Position numbers and translations under genes: made by a program. From positions 111,436 to 175,435 of the forward strand of contig NC_090150.1 in assembly GCF_017916325.1 (NCBI RefSeq): a DNA stretch of 64,000 nt, in the 5' to 3' direction. The notes below the pieces were generated by a model, which saw only the letters and a list, made by a program, of their open reading frames with translations, searched no databases and was not told the DNA's origin. The stretch comes from Leishmania martiniquensis. Taxonomy: Eukaryota > Euglenozoa > Kinetoplastea > Trypanosomatida > Trypanosomatidae. Shown here piece by piece: positions 58,101-64,000 of this stretch; positions within the stretch are counted from its first letter, which is position 1, and each line of letters begins with the position of its first letter.

Positions 58101-61100
58101 GCCGTGCCGGAGCGGGCGCTGAGCGGCCCCGCCGACGAGGCGCAGCCACCGCTGGAGAGCGCGCTGCAGCAGGCCGGCATCGAGAAGGAGCGCGCCGACC
58201 GCGGCGCCGTGCCGGAGCGGGCGCTGGGCGGCCCCGCCGACGAGGCGCAGCCACCGCTGGAGAGCGCGCTGCAGCAGGCCGGCATCGAGAAGGAGCGCGC
58301 CGACCGCGGCGCCGTGCCGGAGCGGGCGCTGGGCGGCCCCGCCGACGAGGCGCAGCCACCGCTGGAGAGCGCGCTGCAGCAGGCCGGCATCGAGAAGGAG
58401 CGCGCCGACCGCGGCGCCGTGCCGGAGCGGGCGCTGGGCGGCCCCGCCGACGAGGCGCAGCCACCGCTGGAGAGCGCGCTGCAGCAGGCCGGCATCGAGA
58501 AGGAGCGCGCCGACCGCGGCGCCGTGCCGGAGCGGGCGCTGGGCGGCCCCGCCGACGAGGCGCAGCCACCGCTGGAGAGCGCGCTGCAGCAGGCCGGCAT
58601 CGAGAAGGAGCGCGCCGACCGCGGCGCCGTGCCGGAGCGGGCGCTGAGCGGCCCCGCCGACGAGGCGCAGCCACCGCTGGAGAGCGCGCTGCAGCAGGCC
58701 GGCATCGAGAAGGAGCGCGCCGACCGCGGCGCCGTGCCGGAGCGGGCGCTGAGCGGCCCCGCCGACGAGGCGCAGCCACCGCTGGAGAGCGCGCTGCAGC
58801 AGGCCGGCATCGAGAAGGAGCGCGCCGACCGCGGCGCCGTGCCGGAGCGGGCGCTGGGCGGCCCCGCCGACGAGGCGCAGCCACCGCTGGAGAGCGCGCT
58901 GCAGCAGGCCGGCATCGAGAAGGAGCGCGCCGACCGCGGCGCCGTGCCGGAGCGGGCGCTGAGCGGCCCCGCCGACGAGGCGCAGCCACCGCTGGAGAGC
59001 GCGCTGCAGCAGGCCGGCATCGAGAAGGAGCGCGCCGACCGCGGCGCCGTGCCGGAGCGGGCGCTGAGCGGCCCCGCCGACGAGGCGCAGCCACCGCTGG
59101 AGAGCGCGCTGCAGCAGGCCGGCATCGAGAAGGAGCGCGCCGACCGCGGCGCCGTGCCGGAGCGGGCGCTGGGCGGCCCCGCCGACGAGGCGCAGCCACC
59201 GCTGGAGAGCGCGCTGCAGCAGGCCGGCATCGAGAAGGAGCGCGCCGACCGCGGCGCCGTGCCGGAGCGGGCGCTGAGCGGCCCCGCCGACGAGGCGCAG
59301 CCACCGCTGGAGAGCGCGCTGCAGCAGGCCGGCATCGAGAAGGAGCGCGCCGACCGCGGCGCCGTGCCGGAGCGGGCGCTGAGCGGCCCCGCCGACGAGG
59401 CGCAGCCACCGCTGGAGAGCGCGCTGCAGCAGGCCGGCATCGAGAAGGAGCGCGCCGACCGCGGCGCCGTGCCGGAGCGGGCGCTGGGCGGCCCCGCCGA
59501 CGAGGCGCAGCCACCGCTGGAGAGCGCGCTGCAGCAGGCCGGCATCGAGAAGGAGCGCGCCGACCGCGGCGCCGTGCCGGAGCGGGCGCTGGGCGGCCCC
59601 GCCGACGAGGCGCAGCCACCGCTGGAGAGCGCGCTGCAGCAGGCCGGCATCGAGAAGGAGCGCGCCGACCGCGGCGCCGTGCCGGAGCGGGCGCTGAGCG
59701 GCCCCGCCGACGAGGCGCAGCCACCGCTGGAGAGCGCGCTGCAGCAGGACGGCATCGAGAAGGAGCGCGCCGACCGCGGCGCCGTGCCGGAGCGGGCGCT
59801 GAGCGGCCCCGCCGACGAGGCGCAGCCACCGCTGGAGAGCGCGCTGCAGCAGGCCGGCATCGAGAAGGAGCGCGCCGACCGCGGCGCCGTGCCGGAGCGG
59901 GCGCTGAGCGGCCCCGCCGACGAGGCGCAGCCACCGCTGGAGAGCGCGCTGCAGCAGGCCGGCATCGAGAAGGAGCGCGCCGACCGCGGCGCCGTGCCGG
60001 AGCGGGCGCTGGGCGGCCCCGCCGACGAGGCGCAGCCACCGCTGGAGAGCGCGCTGCAGCAGGCCGGCATCGAGAAGGAGCGCGCCGACCGCGGCGCCGT
60101 GCCGGAGCGGGCGCTGAGCGGCCCCGCCGACGAGGCGCAGCCACCGCTGGAGAGCGCGCTGCAGCAGGCCGGCATCGAGAAGGAGCGCGCCGACCGCGGC
60201 GCCGTGCCGGAGCGGGCGCTGGGCGGCCCCGCCGACGAGGCGCAGCCACCGCTGGAGAGCGCGCTGCAGCAGGCCGGCATCGAGAAGGAGCGCGCCGACC
60301 GCGGCGCCGTGCCGGAGCGGGCGCTGGGCGGCCCCGCCGACGAGGCGCAGCCACCGCTGGAGAGCGCGCTGCAGCAGGCCGGCATCGAGAAGGAGCGCGC
60401 CGACCGCGGCGCCGTGCCGGAGCGGGCGCTGGGCGGCCCCGCCGACGAGGCGCAGCCACCGCTGGAGAGCGCGCTGCAGCAGGCCGGCATCGAGAAGGAG
60501 CGCGCCGACCGCGGCGCCGTGCCGGAGCGGGCGCTGAGCGGCCCCGCCGACGAGGCGCAGCCACCGCTGGAGAGCGCGCTGCAGCAGGCCGGCATCGAGA
60601 AGGAGCGCGCCGACCGCGGCGCCGTGCCGGAGCGGGCGCTGGGCGGCCCCGCCGACGAGGCGCAGCCACCGCTGGAGAGCGCGCTGCAGCAGGCCGGCAT
60701 CGAGAAGGAGCGCGCCGACCGCGGCGCCGTGCCGGAGCGGGCGCTGAGCGGCCCCGCCGACGAGGCGCAGCCACCGCTGGAGAGCGCGCTGCAGCAGGCC
60801 GGCATCGAGAAGGAGCGCGCCGACCGCGGCGCCGTGCCGGAGCGGGCGCTGAGCGGCCCCGCCGACGAGGCGCAGCCACCGCTGGAGAGCGCGCTGCAGC
60901 AGGCCGGCATCGAGAAGGAGCGCGCCGACCGCGGCGCCGTGCCGGAGCGGGCGCTGGGCGGCCCCGCCGACGAGGCGCAGCCACCGCTGGAGAGCGCGCT
61001 GCAGCAGGCCGGCATCGAGAAGGAGCGCGCCGACCGCGGCGCCGTGCCGGAGCGGGCGCTGGGCGGCCCCGCCGACGAGGCGCAGCCACCGCTGGAGAGC

Positions 61101-64000
61101 GCGCTGCAGCAGGCCGGCATCGAGAAGGAGCGCGCCGACCGCGGCGCCGTGCCGGAGCGGGCGCTGAGCGGCCCCGCCGACGAGGCGCAGCCACCGCTGG
61201 AGAGCGCGCTGCAGCAGGCCGGCATCGAGAAGGAGCGCGCCGACCGCGGCGCCGTGCCGGAGCGGGCGCTGGGCGGCCCCGCCGACGAGGCGCAGCCACC
61301 GCTGGAGAGCGCGCTGCAGCAGGCCGGCATCGAGAAGGAGCGCGCCGACCGCGGCGCCGTGCCGGAGCGGGCGCTGAGCGGCCCCGCCGACGAGGCGCAG
61401 CCACCGCTGGAGAGCGCGCTGCAGCAGGCCGGCATCGAGAAGGAGCGCGCCGACCGCGGCGCCGTGCCGGAGCGGGCGCTGGGCGGCCCCGCCGACGAGG
61501 CGCAGCCACCGCTGGAGAGCGCGCTGCAGCAGGCCGGCATCGAGAAGGAGCGCGCCGACCGCGGCGCCGTGCCGGAGCGGGCGCTGAGCGGCCCCGCCGA
61601 CGAGGCGCAGCCACCGCTGGAGAGCGCGCTGCAGCAGGCCGGCATCGAGAAGGAGCGCGCCGACCGCGGCGCCGTGCCGGAGCGGGCGCTGGGCGGCCCC
61701 GCCGACGAGGCGCAGCCACCGCTGGAGAGCGCGCTGCAGCAGGCCGGCATCGAGAAGGAGCGCGCCGACCGCGGCGCCGTGCCGGAGCGGGCGCTGGGCG
61801 GCCCCGCCGACGAGGCGCAGCCACCGCTGGAGAGCGCGCTGCAGCAGGCCGGCATCGAGAAGGAGCGCGCCGACCGCGGCGCCGTGCCGGAGCGGGCGCT
61901 GAGCGGCCCCGCCGACGAGGCGCAGCCACCGCTGGAGAGCGCGCTGCAGCAGGCCGGCATCGAGAAGGAGCGCGCCGACCGCGGCGCCGTGCCGGAGCGG
62001 GCGCTGAGCGGCCCCGCCGACGAGGCGCAGCCACCGCTGGAGAGCGCGCTGCAGCAGGCCGGCATCGAGAAGGAGCGCGCCGACCGCGGCGCCGTGCCGG
62101 AGCGGGCGCTGGGCGGCCCCGCCGACGAGGCGCAGCCACCGCTGGAGAGCGCGCTGCAGCAGGCCGGCATCGAGAAGGAGCGCGCCGACCGCGGCGCCGT
62201 GCCGGAGCGGGCGCTGGGCGGCCCCGCCGACGAGGCGCAGCCACCGCTGGAGAGCGCGCTGCAGCAGGCCGGCATCGAGAAGGAGCGCGCCGACCGCGGC
62301 GCCGTGCCGGAGCGGGCGCTGGGCGGCCCCGCCGACGAGGCGCAGCCACCGCTGGAGAGCGCGCTGCAGCAGGCCGGCATCGAGAAGGAGCGCGCCGACC
62401 GCGGCGCCGTGCCGGAGCGGGCGCTGAGCGGCCCCGCCGACGAGGCGCAGCCACCGCTGGAGAGCGCGCTGCAGCAGGCCGGCATCGAGAAGGAGCGCGC
62501 CGACCGCGGCGCCGTGCCGGAGCGGGCGCTGAGCGGCCCCGCCGACGAGGCGCAGCCACCGCTGGAGAGCGCGCTGCAGCAGGCCGGCATCGAGAAGGAG
62601 CGCGCCGACCGCGGCGCCGTGCCGGAGCGGGCGCTGAGCGGCCCCGCCGACGAGGCGCAGCCACCGCTGGAGAGCGCGCTGCAGCAGGCCGGCATCGAGA
62701 AGGAGCGCGCCGACCGCGGCGCCGTGCCGGAGCGGGCGCTGAGCGGCCCCGCCGACGAGGCGCAGCCACCGCTGGAGAGCGCGCTGCAGCAGGCCGGCAT
62801 CGAGAAGGAGCGCGCCGACCGCGGCGCCGTGCCGGAGCGGGCGCTGGGCGGCCCCGCCGACGAGGCGCAGCCACCGCTGGAGAGCGCGCTGCAGCAGGCC
62901 GGCATCGAGAAGGAGCGCGCCGACCGCGGCGCCGTGCCGGAGCGGGCGCTGAGCGGCCCCGCCGACGAGGCGCAGCCACCGCTGGAGAGCGCGCTGCAGC
63001 AGGCCGGCATCGAGAAGGAGCGCGCCGACCGCGGCGCCGTGCCGGAGCGGGCGCTGGGCGGCCCCGCCGACGAGGCGCAGCCACCGCTGGAGAGCGCGCT
63101 GCAGCAGGCCGGCATCGAGAAGGAGCGCGCCGACCGCGGCGCCGTGCCGGAGCGGGCGCTGAGCGGCCCTGCCGACGAGGCGCAGCCACCGCTGGAGAGC
63201 GCGCTGCAGCAGGCCGGCATCGAGAAGGAGCGCGCCGACCGCGGCGCCGTGCCGGAGCGGGCGCTGGGCGGCCCCGCCGACGAGGCGCAGCCACCGCTGG
63301 AGAGCGCGCTGCAGCAGGCCGGCATCGAGAAGGAGCGCGCCGACCGCGGCGCCGTGCCGGAGCGGGCGCTGGGCGGCCCCGCCGACGAGGCGCAGCCACC
63401 GCTGGAGAGCGCGCTGCAGCAGGCCGGCATCGAGAAGGAGCGCGCCGACCGCGGCGCCGTGCCGGAGCGGGCGCTGGGCGGCCCCGCCGACGAGGCGCAG
63501 CCACCGCTGGAGAGCGCGCTGCAGCAGGCCGGCATCGAGAAGGAGCGCGCCGACCGCGGCGCCGTGCCGGAGCGGGCGCTGAGCGGCCCCGCCGACGAGG
63601 CGCAGCCACCGCTGGAGAGCGCGCTGCAGCAGGCCGGCATCGAGAAGGAGCGCGCCGACCGCGGCGCCGTGCCGGAGCGGGCGCTGGGCGGCCCCGCCGA
63701 CGAGGCGCAGCCACCGCTGGAGAGCGCGCTGCAGCAGGCCGGCATCGAGAAGGAGCGCGCCGACCGCGGCGCCGTGCCGGAGCGGGCGCTGGGCGGCCCC
63801 GCCGACGAGGCGCAGCCACCGCTGGAGAGCGCGCTGCAGCAGGCCGGCATCGAGAAGGAGCGCGCCGACCGCGGCGCCGTGCCGGAGCGGGCGCTGAGCG
63901 GCCCCGCCGACGAGGCGCAGCCACCGCTGGAGAGCGCGCTGCAGCAGGCCGGCATCGAGAAGGAGCGCGCCGACCGCGGCGCCGTGCCGGAGCGGGCGCT
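49104..64000 (+). CDS. Giant tandem-repeat protein, two repeat arrays, incomplete at 3' end and broken by gap
   Basis: One continuous reading frame starts at the ATG at 49104 and is still open at 64000. In order: a unique N-terminal part of about 365 residues (start MNPLSTNLDTTITTAAAGAA; includes an acidic helical stretch such as ECLAEDEMEDLCDMVMSSEN); array A, 21 and a half copies of a 41-residue unit; a linker of about 355 Arg/Ser/Glu-rich residues; then array B, at least 85 copies of a 35-residue unit. I read this strand because the frame joins unique coding sequence on both sides and agrees with all neighbours. Ten N at 53991-54000 interrupt it, flanked by a duplicated 1,076 bp that is probably an assembly error. 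The gap plus duplication is 1,086 bp, a multiple of three, so the frame is kept. No signal peptide or membrane segment is seen. Large tandem-repeat proteins are frequent B-cell antigens in visceral leishmaniasis, and others are cytoskeletal; the function here is unknown. Confidence 0.85.
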   Translation, partial: MNPLSTNLDTTITTAAAGAAQHEAINTPRSTTEGSGSGTTPGASDSPADGPVSSVDLTVCSTPKPALVPRAPAARLGDVRLRTNSGSTSATTAAAAAAVTNEMFTGENSLTTGKSFAERVEHLFAVEDRHRFQLECLAEDEMEDLCDMVMSSENNFLHDHLHRMDAEEAADEREHFYVHPAREVTARCTSTREHRSNAGSFPFHEDEEDTDARLQRRATTGASPPASSGDFAVAAQPEEEFESFLDAAPYDAAARIERLAQPGLCLSSEPVWLTSDTLRALELPSTTDPQLTLLTSAGNAADTNAFDNTPAADCNGHHSSADSDTPLMGVFRNHPHPYEDSSTPSPLPHGAANEQRSAHSDNKQTLSPSFVSGPKRAAGRPASMELPSAEDGRATRAEETDTDEEPLSPSFVSGPKRAAGRPASMELPSAEDGRATRAEETDTDEEPLSPSFVSGPKRAAGRSASMELPSAEDGRATRAEETDTDEEPLSPSFVSGPKRAAGRPASMELPSAEDGRATRAEETDTDEEPLSPSFVSGPKRAAGRPASMELPSAEDGRATRAEETDTDEEPLSPSFVSGPKRAAGRSASMELPSAEDGRATRAEETDTDEEPLSPSFVSGPKRAAGRPASMELPSAEDGRATRAEETDTDEEPLSPSFVSGPKRAAGRSASMELPSAEDGRATRAEETDTDEEPLSPSFVSGPKRAAGRPASMELPSAEDGRATRAEETDTDEEPLSPSFVSGPKRAAGRSASMELPSAEDGRATRAEETDTDEEPLSPSFVSGPKRAAGRPASMELPSAEDGRATRAEETDTDEEPLSPSFVSGPKRAAGRPASMELPSAEDGRATRAEETDTDEEPLSPSFVSGPKRAAGRPASMELPSAEDGRATRAEETDTDEEPLSPSFVSGPKRAAGRPASMELPSAEDGRATRAEETDTDEEPLSPSFVSGPKRAAGRPASMELPSAEDGRATRAEETDTDEEPLSPSFVSGPKRAAGRPASMELPSAEDGRATRAEETDTDEEPLSPSFVSGPKRAAGRPASMELPSAEDGRATRAEETDTDEEPLSPSFVSGPKRAAGRPASMELPSAEDGRATRAEETDTDEEPLSPSFVSGPKRAAGRPASMELPSAEDGHATRAEETDTDEEPLSPSFVSGPKRAAGRPASMELPSAEDGRATRAEETDNDEEPLSPSFVSGPKRAAGRPASMELPSAEDGRATRAEETDTDEEPLSPSFVSGPKRAAGRPASMEYRKTVPMTCAVGDHDAGNLSKDSLLEVQCVREVPRRRAFHRSLVLPSASEDWSARTDMGTDQSSEEEQLWPQVLAKNRSGRRVQPLAPSLHEAHYQQSASSPEDDEEQATPRAVGRAPRRFVGPLPQILDPSAEEHRNPAASDDSRYDASETLVSSSRRRHPLRVVGNTHERLLQRDSFESPSSTEEEDEKGTPLPICLQRPLKRHHGPRQPEKHLQAVEIQLADVTPPSSPSTPLIPIYLSSRPARETEATSASFPSANDEEPESRTPFQHALPDRSIMQGQHRICSHPHRTVEKTTASLRKAQRSDKPTIRGRSIRDKRAIEEDTIGAHHPAKAISRPQYAKTLQAHIPSTTQQPPLESALQQAGIEKERADRGAVPERALXXXXEVQCVREVPRRRAFHRSLVLPSASEDWSARTDMGTDQSSEEEQLWPQVLAKNRSGRRVQPLAPSLHEAHYQQSASSPEDDEEQATPRAVGRAPRRFVGPLPQILDPSAEEHRNPAASDDSRYDASETLVSSSRRRHPLRVVGNTHERLLQRDSFESPSSTEEEDEKGTPLPICLQRPLKRHHGPRQPEKHLQAVEIQLADVTPPSSPSTPLIPIYLSSRPARETEATSASFPSANDEEPESRTPFQHALPDRSIMQGQHRICSHPHRTVEKTTASLRKAQRSDKPTIRGRSIRDKRAIEEDTIGAHHPAKAISRPQYAKTLQAHIPSTTQQPPLESALQQAGIEKERADRGAVPERALGGPADEAQPPLESALQQAGIEKERADRGAVPERALGGPADEAQPPLESALQQAGIEKERADRGAVPERALSGPADEAQPPLESALQQAGIEKERADRGAVPERALSGPADEAQPPLESALQQAGIEKERADRGAVPERALSGPADEAQPPLESALQQAGIEKERADRGAVPERALSGPADEAQPPLESALQQAGIEKERADRGAVPERALGGPADEAQPPLESALQQAGIEKERADRGAVPERALGGPADEAQPPLESALQQAGIEKERADRGAVPERALGGPADEAQPPLESALQQAGIEKERADRGAVPERALSGPADEAQPPLESALQQAGIEKERADRGAVPERALSGPADEAQPPLESALQQAGIEKERADRGAVPERALGGPADEAQPPLESALQQAGIEKERADRGAVPERALGGPADEAQPPLESALQQAGIEKERADRGAVPERALGGPADEAQPPLESALQQAGIEKERADRGAVPERALSGPADEAQPPLESALQQAGIEKERADRGAVPERALSGPADEAQPPLESALQQAGIEKERADRGAVPERALGGPADEAQPPLESALQQAGIEKERADRGAVPERALGGPADEAQPPLESALQQAGIEKERADRGAVPERALGGPADEAQPPLESALQQAGIEKERADRGAVPERALSGPADEAQPPLESALQQAGIEKERADRGAVPERALSGPADEAQPPLESALQQAGIEKERADRGAVPERALSGPADEAQPPLESALQQAGIEKERADRGAVPERALGGPADEAQPPLESALQQAGIEKERADRGAVPERALSGPADEAQPPLESALQQAGIEKERADRGAVPERALSGPADEAQPPLESALQQAGIEKERADRGAVPERALGGPADEAQPPLESALQQAGIEKERADRGAVPERALGGPADEAQPPLESALQQAGIEKERADRGAVPERALSGPADEAQPPLESALQQAGIEKERADRGAVPERALGGPADEAQPPLESALQQAGIEKERADRGAVPERALSGPADEAQPPLESALQQAGIEKERADRGAVPERALGGPADEAQPPLESALQQAGIEKERADRGAVPERALGGPADEAQPPLESALQQAGIEKERADRGAVPERALGGPADEAQPPLESALQQAGIEKERADRGAVPERALGGPADEAQPPLESALQQAGIEKERADRGAVPERALSGPADEAQPPLESALQQAGIEKERADRGAVPERALSGPADEAQPPLESALQQAGIEKERADRGAVPERALGGPADEAQPPLESALQQAGIEKERADRGAVPERALSGPADEAQPPLESALQQAGIEKERADRGAVPERALSGPADEAQPPLESALQQAGIEKERADRGAVPERALGGPADEAQPPLESALQQAGIEKERADRGAVPERALSGPADEAQPPLESALQQAGIEKERADRGAVPERALSGPADEAQPPLESALQQAGIEKERADRGAVPERALGGPADEAQPPLESALQQAGIEKERADRGAVPERALGGPADEAQPPLESALQQAGIEKERADRGAVPERALSGPADEAQPPLESALQQDGIEKERADRGAVPERALSGPADEAQPPLESALQQAGIEKERADRGAVPERALSGPADEAQPPLESALQQAGIEKERADRGAVPERALGGPADEAQPPLESALQQAGIEKERADRGAVPERALSGPADEAQPPLESALQQAGIEKERADRGAVPERALGGPADEAQPPLESALQQAGIEKERADRGAVPERALGGPADEAQPPLESALQQAGIEKERADRGAVPERALGGPADEAQPPLESALQQAGIEKERADRGAVPERALSGPADEAQPPLESALQQAGIEKERADRGAVPERALGGPADEAQPPLESALQQAGIEKERADRGAVPERALSGPADEAQPPLESALQQAGIEKERADRGAVPERALSGPADEAQPPLESALQQAGIEKERADRGAVPERALGGPADEAQPPLESALQQAGIEKERADRGAVPERALGGPADEAQPPLESALQQAGIEKERADRGAVPERALSGPADEAQPPLESALQQAGIEKERADRGAVPERALGGPADEAQPPLESALQQAGIEKERADRGAVPERALSGPADEAQPPLESALQQAGIEKERADRGAVPERALGGPADEAQPPLESALQQAGIEKERADRGAVPERALSGPADEAQPPLESALQQAGIEKERADRGAVPERALGGPADEAQPPLESALQQAGIEKERADRGAVPERALGGPADEAQPPLESALQQAGIEKERADRGAVPERALSGPADEAQPPLESALQQAGIEKERADRGAVPERALSGPADEAQPPLESALQQAGIEKERADRGAVPERALGGPADEAQPPLESALQQAGIEKERADRGAVPERALGGPADEAQPPLESALQQAGIEKERADRGAVPERALGGPADEAQPPLESALQQAGIEKERADRGAVPERALSGPADEAQPPLESALQQAGIEKERADRGAVPERALSGPADEAQPPLESALQQAGIEKERADRGAVPERALSGPADEAQPPLESALQQAGIEKERADRGAVPERALSGPADEAQPPLESALQQAGIEKERADRGAVPERALGGPADEAQPPLESALQQAGIEKERADRGAVPERALSGPADEAQPPLESALQQAGIEKERADRGAVPERALGGPADEAQPPLESALQQAGIEKERADRGAVPERALSGPADEAQPPLESALQQAGIEKERADRGAVPERALGGPADEAQPPLESALQQAGIEKERADRGAVPERALGGPADEAQPPLESALQQAGIEKERADRGAVPERALGGPADEAQPPLESALQQAGIEKERADRGAVPERALSGPADEAQPPLESALQQAGIEKERADRGAVPERALGGPADEAQPPLESALQQAGIEKERADRGAVPERALGGPADEAQPPLESALQQAGIEKERADRGAVPERALSGPADEAQPPLESALQQAGIEKERADRGAVPERA
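50199..52841 (+). repeat. Array A: 123-bp (41-aa) coding repeat, 21 full units plus 20 codons
   Basis: Units start every 123 bases from 50199; the last, partial one starts at 52782 and leaves the consensus after 52841. The protein unit begins LSPSFVSGPKRAAGRPASME, continues LPSAEDGRATRAEE and ends TDTDEEP. Units are almost perfectly homogeneous: Pro to Ser at position 16 in units 3, 6, 8 and 10, Arg to His in unit 19, Thr to Asn in unit 20. All differences I found change the protein and none is silent. Confidence 0.97.
52915..53990 (+). repeat. Left copy of 1,076-bp duplication flanking the gap
   Basis: Base-for-base the same as 54001-55076 (offset 1086). It comprises the end of the linker and the first 84 bases of array B, and ends one base before the first variable site of the array B unit. 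Confidence 0.92.
53907..53990 (+). repeat. Array B, truncated first unit before the gap
   Basis: The first 28 codons of the 35-codon unit, from CAGCCACCG to GCGCTG, then N. The next base would be the G/A site that separates the two unit types. Confidence 0.9.
53991..54000. other. Assembly gap of ten N
   Basis: Ten unknown bases between two copies of the same 1,076-bp sequence. A gap of this size with overlapping flanks is usually a placeholder for contigs that were not merged. Confidence 0.97.
54001..55076 (+). repeat. Right copy of 1,076-bp duplication flanking the gap
   Basis: Repeats 52915-53990 exactly and then continues without a break into array B. It is very probably the same genomic locus assembled twice. 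Confidence 0.92.
54993..64000 (+). repeat. Array B: 105-bp (35-aa) coding repeat, at least 85 units
   Basis: Units start every 105 bases from 54993; 85 are complete, the 86th is cut by the window end. Unit: QPPLESALQQAGIEKERADR, then GAVPERAL, then Gly or Ser, then GPADEA. Only three sites vary: ggc/agc giving 44 Gly and 41 Ser units, one Ala to Asp (unit 46, 59748), and one silent C to T near 63170 (unit 78). True array length is uncertain because repeats of this kind collapse or expand in assembly. Confidence 0.97.

Noticed and set aside
54965..63955. Two minus-strand open frames of nearly 3,000 residues across array B (rich in Ser/Cys/Ala or Arg/Pro/Ala)
   Set aside because: A repeat of 105 bases (a multiple of three) without a stop in a given frame is open over its whole length by construction. 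The + frame joins unique coding sequence upstream and follows the direction of all other genes.
50199..64000. CRISPR-like or satellite array
   Set aside because: Units are directly adjacent without spacers, keep the reading frame and encode protein; the organism is a eukaryote. This is a coding tandem repeat.
1..64000. tRNA, 5S rRNA or snRNA genes, and a strand-switch region
   Set aside because: I looked for tRNA-like A/B boxes between genes and for a change in gene direction and saw none; all supported genes are on the + strand. A covariance-model search would be needed to exclude small RNAs.

Overview
The window looks like a chromosome segment of a trypanosomatid flagellate, most likely Leishmania. 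All recognisable genes lie on the + strand without introns. They are separated by long pyrimidine-rich spacers with poly-C/poly-T tracts, (GT)n/(AC)n microsatellites and polypyrimidine-AG sites of the kind used for spliced-leader trans-splicing. That is the layout of a single directional, polycistronically transcribed gene cluster. Several products are kinetoplastid hallmarks: the p18 subunit of mitochondrial F1-ATPase, an ecotin-like inhibitor of serine peptidases (ISP1 type), a PPR protein and a tandem P1 ribosomal stalk array. From memory, ISP1 lies on chromosome 15 in Leishmania; I could not check this against a database.

Layout: two near-identical p18 genes (1.2-4.0 kb) sit in an exact 695-bp duplication with different flanks. 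They are followed by a large hypothetical gene (5.9-8.3 kb), ISP1 (8.9-9.3 kb), and a hypothetical gene with paired Cys motifs (11.1-13.0 kb). Next come two tandem alpha/beta-hydrolases resembling isoprenylcysteine methylesterase (14.3-16.5 and 19.3-22.4 kb), whose catalytic cores are homogenised in blocks while the rest has diverged. Then come a hypothetical protein with an ECTFSP motif (23.9-25.4 kb), a predicted type I membrane glycoprotein (25.9-28.0 kb), a large RluA-type pseudouridine synthase (28.5-31.5 kb), three identical 60S acidic ribosomal protein P1 genes on a 974-bp unit (32.4-34.7 kb), a type I L-asparaginase (35.3-36.6 kb), a possible beta-propeller protein (37.3-39.4 kb), a PPR protein (40.2-42.3 kb), a small two-helix membrane protein (43.2-43.6 kb) and another hypothetical protein (44.3-45.3 kb).

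The last quarter is one giant gene that starts at 49104 and runs off the window. It encodes a tandem-repeat protein with two unrelated arrays: 21 and a half copies of a 41-residue unit (50199-52841), a roughly 355-residue linker, then at least 85 copies of a 35-residue unit (54993 to the end). A run of ten N at 53991-54000 interrupts it. The 1,076 bases before the gap are repeated after it, and the left sequence stops one base before the first variable site of the array, so the gap is very probably an unresolved contig overlap and not biology.

The genes do not form one pathway. They are a typical trypanosomatid mix of mitochondrial (p18, PPR), translational (P1, pseudouridine synthase), metabolic (asparaginase) and host-interaction (ISP1) functions, co-transcribed but regulated individually through their UTRs. 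The most unusual items are the giant two-array repeat gene with its two-state repeat pattern and the mosaic gene conversion between the hydrolase paralogues.
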